Part shown: positions 35,329-48,019 of the stretch, piece after piece
Layout of the letters: the number at the start of each line of letters is the position of its first letter
Numbering within the stretch: the first letter of the stretch is position 1
DNA from: Chlorocebus sabaeus
Lineage: Eukaryota; Chordata; Mammalia; Primates; Cercopithecidae
Direction of reading: 5' to 3'
NCBI RefSeq assembly: GCF_047675955.1
Contig: NW_027328125.1
Coordinates: 434,001 to 498,000 of the forward strand
Length of the DNA: 64,000 nt
Translations under genes and position numbers: made by a program
The notes under the pieces: model-generated
The model's database searches: none
Told to the model about the DNA's origin: nothing
What the model saw: the letters and a program-made list of their open reading frames with translations, nothing else

Positions 35329-37729
35329 TTCCAGATATCAATGTGCAAATTTCACAAGAACAGTCTTAGCGAAAGGCTTCTTGAGGGGAAAGCTGTAACT
35401 CTGTGAGATGAATTAACAGAACACAGAGCAGTTTCTCAGAAAGCTTCTTTCCAGTTTTTAACGGAAGATATTTCCTTTTTCACCATAGCACTCTATGGGC
35501 TTCCAGATATCACCTTGAATATTCCACAAGAACAGACTTAGCGAAAGGCTTCCTGAAGGGAATGCTGTAACACTGTGAGATGAATTAACAGAACACAGAG
35601 CAGTTTCTCAGAAAGCTTCTTTACAGTTTTTAACGGTAGATATGTCCTTTTTCACCTTAACCCTCTAAGGGCTTCCAAATATCACTTTGCAAATTGCATA
35701 AGAACAGTGTTAGTGAAAGGCTTTTTGAGGAGAAAGCAGTAACTGTGAGTTGAATTAACCGAACACAAAGCAGTTTCTCAGGAAGCTTCTTTCCAGTTTT
35801 TAAGGGAAGATTTTCCTTTTTCACCATAACCCTCTATGGGCTTCCAAATATCACTTTTCAAGTTCCACAAGAACAGTCTTAGCGAAAGGCTTCTTGAGGG
35901 GAATGCAGTAACTCTGTGAGATGAATTAACAGAACACAAAGCAATTTCTCAGAAAGATTCTTCCCAGTTTTTATCTTAGGATATTTCCTTTTTCACCATA
36001 GCCCTCTATGGGCTTCCAAATATCACTTTGCAAATTCCCCAAGAACAGTCTTAGCGAAAGACTGCTTGAGGGGAAAGCTGTAACTCTTGAGATGAATTAG
36101 CAGAACACAAAGCAGTTTCTCAGAAAGCTTCTTTCCTGTTTTTTAACGGAAGTTATTTCCTTTTTCACCGTAGCCCTCTATGGGCTTCCAAATATCACTT
36201 TCCAAATTCCAGAAGCACAGTCTTAGCGAAAACTTCTTGAGGAGAAAGCTGTATCTCTGTGAGATGAATTAACAGAACACAAAGCAGTTTCTCAGAAAGC
36301 TTCTTTCCAGTTTTTAACAGAAGATATTTCCTTTTTCATCATATCCTTCTATGGCTTTACAAATATCACTTTGAAATTCCACAAGAACAGTCTTAGCGAA
36401 AGGCTTCTTGTGGAGAAAGCTGTAACCCTGTGAGATGAATTAACAGAACACAAGGCAGTTTCTCAGAAAGCTTCTTTTCAGTTTTTATCTTAGGATATTT
36501 CCTTTTTCACCATAGCCCACTATGGGCTTCCAAATGTCACTTTGCAAATTCCACAAGAACAGTCTTAGCGAAAGGCTTCTAGAGGGGCAAGCTGTAACTC
36601 TGTGAGATGAACTAAGAGAACACAAAGCAGTTTCTCAGAATGCTTCTTTCCAGTTTTTAACGGAAGATATTTCCTTTTTCACCATAACCCTATATGGGCT
36701 TCCAAATATCACTTTGCAAATTCCACAAGAACAGTCTTAGCGAAAGGCTTCTTGAGAGGAACGCAGTAACTCTGTGAGATGAATTAAAAGAACACAAAGC
36801 AATTTCTCAGAAAGGTTCTTTCCAGTTTTTAACGGAAGATCTTTCCTTTTTCACCATAGCCCTCTATGGGATTCCAAATATCACTTTCAAAATTCCAGAA
36901 GAACAGTCTTAGCGAAAGGCTTCTTGAGGGGAAAGCTGTAACTCTGTGAGATGAATTAACAGAACACGAAGTAGTTTCTCAGAAAGATTCTTTCCAGTTT
37001 TTAACGGAAGATATTCCCTTTTTCACCATAGCCCCCTATGGGCTTCCAATATCACTTTGAAAAATCCACAAGAAGAATCTTAGAGAATGGCTTCTTTCTG
37101 GGAAAGCAGTAACTCTGTGAGATGAATTAATAGAACACAGAGCAGTTTCTCAGAAAGCCTCTTTCAGTTTTTAACAAAAGATATTTCCTTTTTCATCATA
37201 GCCCTCTATGGGCTTCCAAATATCACTTTGCAAATTCCACAAGAAGTGTCTTCGCGAAAGGCTTCTTGAGGGCAAAGCTGTAACACTGTGAGATGAATTA
37301 ACAGAACACAGAGCAGTTTCTCAGAAAGCTTCTTTTCAGTTTTTATCTTAGGATATTTCCTTTTTCACCTTAGCCCTCTATGGGCTTGAAAATATCACTA
37401 TGAAATTTCCACATGAAGAGTCTCAGCGAAAGGATTCTTGAGGTGAAAGCAGTGACTCTGTGAGATGAATTAACAGAACACAAAGCAGTTTCTCAGAAAG
37501 CTTCTTTCCAGTTTTTAAAGGAAGATATTTCCTTTTTCACCGTAGACCTCTACGGGCTTCCAAATAACACTTTGCCAATTCCACAAGAAGAGTCTTAGCG
37601 AAAGGCATCTTGAAGGGAAGGCTGTAACTCTGTGAGATGAATTAACAGGACACAAAGCAGTTTCTCATAAAGCTTCCTTCCAGTTTTTATCGGAAGATAT
37701 TTCCTTTTACACCGTAGCCCTGTATGGAC
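35329..37729 (-). repeat. HOR unit 15, 14-mer, class C
   Basis: Class C left marks and R1 right half with gccccctatggg in m10. Private tagtgaaagg in m3. Its duplicate is unit 23. Confidence 0.95.
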
Positions 37730-40473
37730 TTCCAGATATCAATGTGCAAATTTCACAAGAACAGTCTTAGCGAAAGTCTTCTTGAGGGGAAAGCTGTAAC
37801 TCTGTGAGATGAATTAACAGAACACAGAGCAGTTTCTCAGAAAGCTTCTTTCCAGTTTTTAACGGAAGATATTTCCTTTTTCACCATAGCACTCTATGGG
37901 CTTCCAGATATCACCTTGAATATTCCACAAGAACAGACTTAGCGAAAGGCTTCCTGAAGGGAATGCTGTAACACTGTGAGATGAATTAACAGAACACAGA
38001 GCAGTTTCTCAGAAAGCTTCTTTACAGTTTTTAACGGTAGATATGTCCTTTTTCACCGTAACCCTCTAAGGGCTTCCAAATATCACTTTGCAAATTGCAT
38101 AAGAACAGTGTTAGCGAAAGGCTTTTTGAGGAGAAAGCAGTAACTGTGAGTTGAATTAACCGAACACAAAGCAGTTTCTCAGGAAGCTTCTTTCCAGTTT
38201 TTAAGGGAAGATTTTCCTTTTTCACCATAACCCTCTATGGGCTTCCAAATATCACTTTTCAAATTCCACAAGAACAGTCTTAGCGAAAGGCTTCTTGAGG
38301 GGAACGCAGTAACTCTGTGAGATGAATTAAGAGAATACAGAGCAGTTTCTCAGAAAGTTTCTCTTCAGTTTTTATCTTAGGATATCTCCTTTTTCACCAT
38401 AGCCCTCTGTGGGCTTCGAAATATCACTTTGCAAATTCCACAAGAAGAGTCTTAGGGAAAGGCTTCATGAGGGGAAAGATGTAAGTCTCTGAGATGAATT
38501 AACAGAACACAAAGTAGTTTCTCAGAAATCTTCTTCCAGATTTTAACGGAAGATACTTCCTTTTTCACCATAGCCCCCTATGGGCTTCCAAATATCACTT
38601 TCCAAATTCCACAAGATCAGCCTTAGCTAAAGGTTACTTGAGGAGAGATTTGTAACACTGTGAGATGAATTAACAGAACACAAAGCAGATTCTCAGAAAG
38701 CTTCTTTCCACTTTTTAACGGAAGATACTTCTTTTTTCACCATAGCCCTCTATGGGCTTCCAAATATCACTTTGCAAATTCCCCAAGAACAGTCTTAGCG
38801 AAAGACTGCTTGAGGGGAAAGCTGTAACTCTTGAGATGAATTAGCAGAACACAAAGCAGTTTCTCAGAAAGCTTCTTTCCTGTTTTTTAACGGAAGTTAT
38901 TTCCTTTTTCACCGTAGCCCTCTATGGGCTTCCAAATATCACTTTCCAAATTCCAGAAGCACAGTCTTAGCGAAAACTTCTTGAGGAGAAAGCTGTATCT
39001 CTGTGAGATGAATTAACAGAACACAAAGCAGTTTCTCAGAAAGCTTCTTTCCAGTTTTTAACGGAAGATATTTCCTTTTTCATCATATCCTTCTATGGCT
39101 TTACAAATATCACTTTGAAATTCCACAAGAACAGTCTTAGCGAAAGGCTTCTTGTGGAGAAAGCTGTAACCCTGTGAGATGAATTAACAGAACACAAGGC
39201 AGTTTCTCAGAAAGCTTCTTTTCAGTTTTTATCTTAGGATATTTCCTTTTTCACCATAGCCCACTATGGGCTTCCAAATGTCACTTTGCAAATTCCACAA
39301 GAACAGTCTTAGCGAAAGGCTTCTAGAGGGGCAAGCTGTAACTCTGTGAGATGAACTAAGAGAACACAAAGCAGTTTCTCAGAATGCTTCTTTCCAGTTT
39401 TTAACGGAAGATATTTCCTTTTTCACCATAACCCTATATGGGCTTCCAAATATCACTTTGCAAATTCCACAAGAACAGTCTTAGCGAAAGGCTTCTTGAG
39501 AGGAACGCAGTAACTCTGTGAGATGAATTAAAAGAACACAAAGCAATTTCTCAGAAAGGTTCTTTCCAGTTTTTAACGGAAGATCTTTCCTTTTTCACCA
39601 TAGCCCTCTATGGGATTCCAAATATCACTTTCAAAATTCCAGAAGAACAGTCTTAGCGAAAGGCTTCTTGAGGGGAAAGCTGTAACTCTGTGAGATGAAT
39701 TAACAGAACACAAAGTAGTTTCTCAGAAAGATTCTTTCCAGTTTTTAACGGAAGATATTCCCTTTTTCACCATAGCCCTCTATGGGCTTCCAATATCACT
39801 TTGAAAAATCCACAAGAAGTATCTTAGAGAATGGCTTCTTTCTGGGAAAGCAGTAACTCTGTGAGATGAATTAATAGAAGACAGAGCAGTTTCTCAGAAA
39901 GCCTCTTTCAGTTTTTAACAAAAGATATTTCCTTTTTCACCATAGCCCTCTATGGGCTTCCAAATATCACTTTGCAAATTCCACAAGAAGTGTCTTCGCG
40001 AAAGGCTTCTTGAGGGCAAAGCTGTAACACTGTGAGATGAATTAACAGAACACAAAGTAGTTTCTCAGAATGCTTCTTTTCAGTTTTTATCTTAGGATAT
40101 TTCCTTTTTCACCTTAGCCCTCTATGGGCTTGAAAATATCACTATGAAATTTCCACATGAAGAGTCTCAGCGAAAGGATTCTTGAGGTGAAAGCAGTGAC
40201 TCTGTGAGATGAATTAACAGAACACAAAGCAGTTTCTCAGAAAGCTTCTTTCCAGTTTTTAAAGGAAGATATTTCCTTTTTCACCGTAGACCTCTACGGG
40301 CTTCCAAATAACACTTTGCCAATTCCACAAGAAGAGTCTTAGCGAAAGGCATCTTGAAGGGAAGGCTGTAACTCTGTGAGATGAATTAACAGGACACAAA
40401 GCAGTTTCTCATAAAGCTTCCTTCCAGTTTTTATCGGAAGATATTTCCTTTTACACCGTAGCCCTGTATGGAC
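37730..40473 (-). repeat. HOR unit 16, 16-mer, class B
   Basis: Class B, R2, taacggaag in m6. Carries ttaatagaagacag in m11 (39871), shared only with unit 24. Confidence 0.95.
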
Positions 40474-42874
40474 TTCCAGATATCAATGTGCAAATTTCAC
40501 AAGAACAGTCTTAGCGAAAGGCTTCTTGAGGGGAAAGCTGTAACTCTGTGAGATGAATTAACAGAACACAGAGCAGTTTCTCAGAAAGCTTCTTTCCAGT
40601 TTTTAACGGAAGATATTTCCTTTTTCACCATAGCACTCTATGGGCTTCCAGATATCACCTTGAATATTCCACAAGAACAGACTTAGCGAAAGGCTTCCTG
40701 AAGGGAATGCTGTAACACTGTGAGATGAATTAACAGAACACAGAGCAGTTTCTCAGAAAGCTTCTTTACAGTTTTTAACGGTAGATATTTCCTTTTTCAC
40801 CTTAACCCTCTAAGGGCTTCCAAATATCACTTTGCAAATTGCATAAGAACAGTGTTAGCGAAAGGCTTTTTGAGGAGAAAGCAGTAACTGTGAGTTGAAT
40901 TAACCGAACACAAAGCAGTTTCTCAGGAAGCTTCTTTCCAGTTTTTAAGGGAAGATTTTCCTTTTTCACCATAACCCTCTATGGGCTTCCAAATATCACT
41001 TTTCAAGTTCCACAAGAACAGTCTTAGCGAAAGGCTTCTTGAGGGGAATGCAGTAACTCTGTGAGATGAATTAACAGAACACAAAGCAATTTCTCAGAAA
41101 GATTCTTCCCAGTTTTTATCTTAGGATATTTCCTTTTTCACCATAGCCCTCTATGGGCTTCCAAATATCACTTTGCAAATTCCCCAAGAACAGTCTTAGC
41201 GAAAGACTGCTTGAGGGGAAAGCTGTAACTCTTGAGATGAATTAGCAGAACACAAAGCAGTTTCTCAGAAAGCTTCTTTCCTGTTTTTTAACGGAAGTTA
41301 TTTCCTTTTTCACCGTAGCCCTCTATGGGCTTCCAAATATCACTTTCCAAATTCCAGAAGCACAGTCTTAGCGAAAACTTCTTGAGGAGAAAGCTGTATC
41401 TCTGTGAGATGAATTAACAGAACACAAAGCAGTTTCTCAGAAAGCTTCTTTCCAGTTTTTAACAGAAGATATTTCCTTTTTCATCATATCCTTCTATGGC
41501 TTTACAAATATCACTTTGAAATTCCACAAGAACAGTCTTAGCGAAAGGCTTCTTGTGGAGAAAGCTGTAACCCTGTGAGATGAAGTAACAGAACACAAGG
41601 CAGTTTCTCAGAAAGCTTCTTTTCAGTTTTTATCTTAGGATATTTCCTTTTTCACCATAGCCCACTATGGGCTTCCAAATGTCACTTTGCAAATTCCACA
41701 AGAACAGTCTTAGCGAAAGGCTTCTAGAGGGGCAAGCTGTAACTCTGTGAGATGAACTAAGAGAACACAAAGCAGTTTCTCAGAATGCTTCTTTCCAGTT
41801 TTTAACGGAAGATATTTCCTTTTTCACCATAACCCTATATGGGCTTCCAAATATCACTTTGCAAATTCCACAAGAACAGTCTTAGCGAAAGGCTTCTTGA
41901 GAGGAACGCAGTAACTCTGTGAGATGAATTAAAAGAACACAAAGCAATTTCTCAGAAAGGTTCTTTCCAGTTTTTAACGGAAGATATTTCCTTTTTCACC
42001 ATAGCCCTCTATGGGATTCCAAATATCACTTTCAAAATTCCAGAAGAACAGTCTTAGCGAAAGGCTTCTTGAGGGGAAAGCTGTAACTCTGTGAGATGAA
42101 TTAACAGAACACGAAGTAGTTTCTCAGAAAGATTCTTTCCAGTTTTTAACGGAAGATATTCCCTTTTTCACCATAGCCCCCTATGGGCTTCCAATATCAC
42201 TTTGAAAAATCCACAAGAAGAATCTTAGAGAATGGCTTCTTTCTGGGAAAGCAGTAACTCTGTGAGATGAATTAATAGAACACAGAGCAGTTTCTCAGAA
42301 AGCCTCTTTCAGTTTTTAACAAAAGATATTTCCTTTTTCATCATAGCCCTCTATGGGCTTCCAAATATCACTTTGCAAATTCCACAAGAAGTGTCTTCGC
42401 GAAAGGCTTCTTGAGGGCAAAGCTGTAACACTGTGAGATGAATTAACAGAACACAGAGCAGTTTCTCAGAAAGCTTCTTTTCAGTTTTTATCTTAGGATA
42501 TTTCCTTTTTCACCTTAGCCCTCTATGGGCTTGAAAATATCACTATGAAATTTCCACATGAAGAGTCTCAGCGAAAGGATTCTTGAGGTGAAAGCAGTGA
42601 CTCTGTGAGATGAATTAACAGAACACAAAGCAGTTTCTCAGAAAGCTTCTTTCCAGTTTTTAAAGGAAGATATTTCCTTTTTCACCGTAGACCTCTACGG
42701 GCTTCCAAATAACACTTTGCCAATTCCACAAGAAGAGTCTTAGCGAAAGGCATCTTGAAGGGAAGGCTGTAACTCTGTGAGATGAATTAACAGGACACAA
42801 AGCAGTTTCTCATAAAGCTTCCTTCCAGTTTTTATCGGAAGATATTTCCTTTTACACCGTAGCCCTGTATGGAC
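40474..42874 (-). repeat. HOR unit 17, 14-mer, class A
   Basis: Class A, R1 with gccccctatggg. Carries tgaagtaacag in m7 (41581), shared only with unit 25. Private gaagatatttcc in m9, which removes the BglII site. Confidence 0.95.
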
Positions 42875-45618
42875 TTCCAGATATCAATGTGCAAATTTCA
42901 CAAGAACAGTCTTAGCGAAAGTCTTCTTGAGGGGAAAGCTGTAACTCTGTGAGATGAATTAACAGAACACAGAGCAGTTTCTCAGAAAGCTTCTTTCCAG
43001 TTTTTAACGGAAGATATTTCCTTTTTCACCATAGCACTCTATGGGCTTCCAGATATCACCTTGAATATTCCACAAGAACAGACTTAGCGAAAGGCTTCCT
43101 GAAGGGAATGCTGTAACACTGTGAGATGAATTAACAGAACACAGAGCAGTTTCTCAGAAAGCTTCTTTACAGTTTTTAACGGTAGATATGTCCTTTTTCA
43201 CCGTAACCCTCTAAGGGCTTCCAAATATCACTTTGCAAATTGCATAAGAACAGTGTTAGCGAAAGGCTTTTTGAGGAGAAAGCAGTAACTGTGAGTTGAA
43301 TTAACCGAACACAAAGCAGTTTCTCAGGAAGCTTCTTTCCAGTTTTTAAGGGAAGATTTTCCTTTTTCACCATAACCCTCTATGGGCTTCCAAATATCAC
43401 TTTTCAAATTCCACAAGAACAGTCTTAGCGAAAGGCTTCTTGAGGGGAACGCAGTAACTCTGTGAGATGAATTAAGAGAATACAGAGCAGTTTCTCAGAA
43501 AGTTTCTCTTCAGTTTTTATCTTAGGATATCTCCTTTTTCACCATAGCCCTCTGTGGGCTTCGAAATATCACTTTGCAAATTCCACAAGAAGAGTCTTAG
43601 GGAAAGGCTTCATGAGGGGAAAGTTGTAAGTCTCTGAGATGAATTAACAGAACACAAAGTAGTTTCTCAGAAATCTTCTTCCAGATTTTAACGGAAGATA
43701 CTTCCTTTTTCACCATAGCCCCCTATGGGCTTCCAAATATCACTTTCCAAATTCCACAAGATCAGCCTTAGCTAAAGGTTACTTGAGGAGAGATTTGTAA
43801 CACTGTGAGATGAATTAACAGAACACAAAGCAGATTCTCAGAAAGCTTCTTTCCACTTTTTAACGGAAGATACTTCTTTTTTCACCATAGCCCTCTATGG
43901 GCTTCCAAATATCACTTTGCAAATTCCCCAAGAACAGTCTTAGCGAAAGACTGCTTGAGGGGAAAGCTGTAACTCTTGAGATGAATTAGCAGAACAGAAA
44001 GCAGTTTCTCAGAAAGCTTCTTTCCTGTTTTTTAACGGAAGTTATTTCCTTTTTCACCGTAGCCCTCTATGGGCTTCCAAATATCACTTTCCAAATTCCA
44101 GAAGCACAGTCTTAGCGAAAACTTCTTGAGGAGAAAGCTGTATCTCTGTGAGATGAATTAACAGAACACAAAGCAGTTTCTCAGAAAGCTTCTTTCCAGT
44201 TTTTAACGGAAGATATTTCCTTTTTCATCATATCCTTCTATGGCTTTACAAATATCACTTTGAAATTCCACAAGAACAGTCTTAGCAAAAGGCTTCTTGT
44301 GGAGAAAGCTGTAACCCTGTGAGATGAATTAACAGAACACAAGGCAGTTTCTCAGAAAGCTTCTTTTCAGTTTTTATCTTAGGATATTTCCTTTTTCACC
44401 ATAGCCCACTATGGGCTTCCAAATGTCACTTTGCAAATTCCACAAGAACAGTCTTAGCGAAAGGCTTCTAGAGGGGCAAGCTGTAACTCTGTGAGATGAA
44501 CTAAGAGAACACAAAGCAGTTTCTCAGAATGCTTCTTTCCAGTTTTTAACGGAAGATATTTCCTTTTTCACCATAACCCTATATGGGCTTCCAAATATCA
44601 CTTTGCAAATTCCACAAGAACAGTCTTAGCGAAAGGCTTCTTGAGAGGAACGCAGTAACTCTGTGAGATGAATTAAAAGAACACAAAGCAATTTCTCAGA
44701 AAGGTTCTTTCCAGTTTTTAACGGAAGATCTTTCCTTTTTCACCATAGCCCTCTATGGGATTCCAAATATCACTTTCAAAATTCCAGAAGAACAGTCTTA
44801 GCGAAAGGCTTCTTGAGGGGAAAGCTGTAACTCTGTGAGATGAATTAACAGAACACAAAGTAGTTTCTCAGAAAGATTCTTTCCAGTTTTTAACGGAAGA
44901 TATTCCCTTTTTCACCATAGCCCTCTATGGGCTTCCAATATCACTTTGAAAAATCCACAAGAAGTATCTTAGAGAATGGCTTCTTTCTGGGAAAGCAGTA
45001 ACTCTGTGAGATGAATTAATAGAACACAGAGCAGTTTCTCAGAAAGCCTCTTTCAGTTTTTAACAAAAGATATTTCCTTTTTCACCATAGCCCTCTATGG
45101 GCTTCCAAATATCACTTTGCAAATTCCACAAGAAGTGTCTTCGCGAAAGGCTTCTTGAGGGCAAAGCTGTAACACTGTGAGATGAATTAACAGAACACAA
45201 AGTAGTTTCTCAGAATGCTTCTTTTCAGTTTTTATCTTAGGATATTTCCTTTTTCACCTTAGCCCTCTATGGGCTTGAAAATATCACTATGAAATTTCCA
45301 CATGAAGAGTCTCAGCGAAAGGATTCTTGAGGTGAAAGCAGTGACTCTGTGAGATGAATTAACAGAACACAAAGCAGTTTCTCAGAAAGCTTCTTTCCAG
45401 TTTTTAAAGGAAGATATTTCCTTTTTCACCGTAGACCTCTACGGGCTTCCAAATAACACTTTGCCAATTCCACAAGAAGAGTCTTAGCGAAAGGCATCTT
45501 GAAGGGAAGGCTGTAACTCTGTGAGATGAATTAACAGGACACAAAGCAGTTTCTCATAAAGCTTCCTTCCAGTTTTTATCGGAAGATATTTCCTTTTACA
45601 CCGTAGCCCTGTATGGAC
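42875..45618 (-). repeat. HOR unit 18, 16-mer, class B
   Basis: Class B, R2. Carries aagttgtaag in m4a (43621), shared only with unit 26. Also agaacagaaag in m5, taacggaag in m6 and tagcaaaaggc in m7. Confidence 0.95.
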
Positions 45619-48019
45619 TTCCAGATATCAATGTGCAAATTTCACAAGAACAGTCTTAGCGATAGGCTTCTTGAGGGGAAAGCTGTAACTCTGTGAGATG
45701 AATTAACAGAACACAGAGCAGTTTCTCAGAAAGCTTCTTTCCAGTTTTTAACGGAAGATATTTCCTTTTTCACCATAGCACTCTATGGGCTTCCAGATAT
45801 CACCTTGAATATTCCACAAGAACAGACTTAGCGAAAGGCTTCCTGAAGGGAATGCTGTAACACTGTGAGATGAATTAACAGAACACAGAGCAGTTTCTCA
45901 GAAAGCTTCTTTACAGTTTTTAACGGTAGATATTTCCTTTTTCACCTTAACCCTCTAAGGGCTTCCAAATATCACTTTGCAAATTGCATAAGAACAGTGT
46001 TAGCGAAAGGCTTTTTGAGGAGAAAGCAGTAACTGTGAGTTGAATTAACCGAACACAAAGCAGTTTCTCAGGAAGCTTCTTTCCAGTTTTTAAGGGAAGA
46101 TTTTCCTTTTTCACCATAACCCTCTATGGGCTTCCAAATATCACTTTTCAAGTTCCACAAGAACAGTCTTAGCGAAAGGCTTCTTGAGGGGAATGCAGTA
46201 ACTCTGTGAGATGAATTAACAGAACACAAAGCAATTTCTCAGAAAGATTCTTCCCAGTTTTTATCTTAGGATATTTCCTTTTTCACCATAGCCCTCTATG
46301 GGCTTCCAAATATCACTTTGCAAATTCCCCAAGAACAGTCTTAGCGAAAGACTGCTTGAGGGGAAAGCTGTAACTCTTGAGATGAATTAGCAGAACACAA
46401 AGCAGTTTCTCAGAAAGCTTCTTTCCTGTTTTTTAACGGAAGTTATTTCCTTTTTCACCGTAGCCCTCTATGGGCTTCCAAATATCACTTTCCAAATTCC
46501 AGAAGCACAGTCTTAGCGAAAACTTCTTGAGGAGAAAGCTGTATCTCTGTGAGATGAATTAACAGAACACAAAGCAGTTTCTCAGAAAGCTTCTTTCCAG
46601 TTTTTAACAGAAGATATTTCCTTTTTCATCATATCCTTCTATGGCTTTACAAATATCACTTTGAAATTCCACAAGAACAGTCTTAGCGAAAGGCTTCTTG
46701 TGGAGAAAGCTGTAACCCTGTGAGATGAATTAACAGAACACAAGGCAGTTTCTCAGAAAGCTTCTTTTCAGTTTTTATCTTAGGATATTTCCTTTTTCAC
46801 CATAGCCCACTATGGGCTTCCAAATGTCACTTTGCAAATTCCACAAGAACAGTCTTAGCGAAAGGCTTCTAGAGGGGCAAGCTGTAACTCTGTGAGATGA
46901 ACTAAGAGAACACAAAGCAGTTTCTCAGAATGCTTCTTTCCAGTTTTTAACGGAAGATATTTCCTTTTTCACCATAACCCTATATGGGCTTCCAAATATC
47001 ACTTTGCAAATTCCACAAGAACAGTCTTAGCGAAAGGCTTCTTGAGAGGAACGCAGTAACTCTGTGAGATGAATTAAAAGAACACAAAGCAATTTCTCAG
47101 AAAGGTTCTTTCCAGTTTTTAACGGAAGATCTTTCCTTTTTCACCATAGCCCTCTATGGGATTCCAAATATCACTTTCAAAATTCCAGAAGAACAGTCTT
47201 AGCGAAAGGCTTCTTGAGGGGAAAGCTGTAACTCTGTGAGATGAATTAACAGAACACAAAGTAGTTTCTCAGAAAGATTCTTTCCAGTTTTTAACGGAAG
47301 ATATTCCCTTTTTCACCATAGCCCTCTATGGGCTTCCAATATCACTTTGAAAAATCCACAAGAAGAATCTTAGAGAATGGCTTCTTTCTGGGAAAGCAGT
47401 AACTCTGTGAGATGAATTAATAGAACACAGAGCAGTTTCTCAGAAAGCCTCTTTCAGTTTTTAACAAAAGATATTTCCTTTTTCACCATAGCCCTCTATG
47501 GGCTTCCAAATATCACTTTGCAAATTCCACAAGAAGTGTCTTCGCGAAAGGCTTCTTGAGGGCAAAGCTGTAACACTGTGAGATGAATTAACAGAACACA
47601 AAGTAGTTTCTCAGAATGCTTCTTTTCAGTTTTTATCTTAGGATATTTCCTTTTTCACCTTAGCCCTCTATGGGCTTGAAAATATCACTATGAAATTTCC
47701 ACATGAAGAGTCTCAGCGAAAGGATTCTTGAGGTGAAAGCAGTGACTCTGTGAGATGAATTAACAGAACACAAAGCAGTTTCTCAGAAAGCTTCTTTCCA
47801 GTTTTTAAAGGAAGATATTTCCTTTTTCACCGTAGACCTCTACGGGCTTCCAAATAACACTTTGCCAATTCCACAAGAAGAGTCTTAGCGAAAGGCATCT
47901 TGAAGGGAAGGCTGTAACTCTGTGAGATGAATTAACAGGACACAAAGCAGTTTCTCATAAAGCTTCCTTCCAGTTTTTATCGGAAGATATTTCCTTTTAC
48001 ACCGTAGCCCTGTATGGAC
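45619..48019 (-). repeat. HOR unit 19, 14-mer, class A
   Basis: Class A left half joined to R3 right half, a combination found only in units 19 and 20. Private tagcgataggc in m1. Confidence 0.95.

Larger units (their letters stand above)
30184..43763. repeat. Internal duplication, copy 1 (units 13-18)
   Basis: This stretch recurs 20,237 bp downstream with the same unit order B C C B A B and no net indel. Variants seen nowhere else in the window are shared pairwise: 31154/51391, 39871/60108, 41581/61818 and 43621/63858. The right end is set by the window, not by a seen breakpoint. Units 12 and 20 already differ in right-half haplotype, so the left breakpoint lies near the start of unit 13. 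Confidence 0.88.
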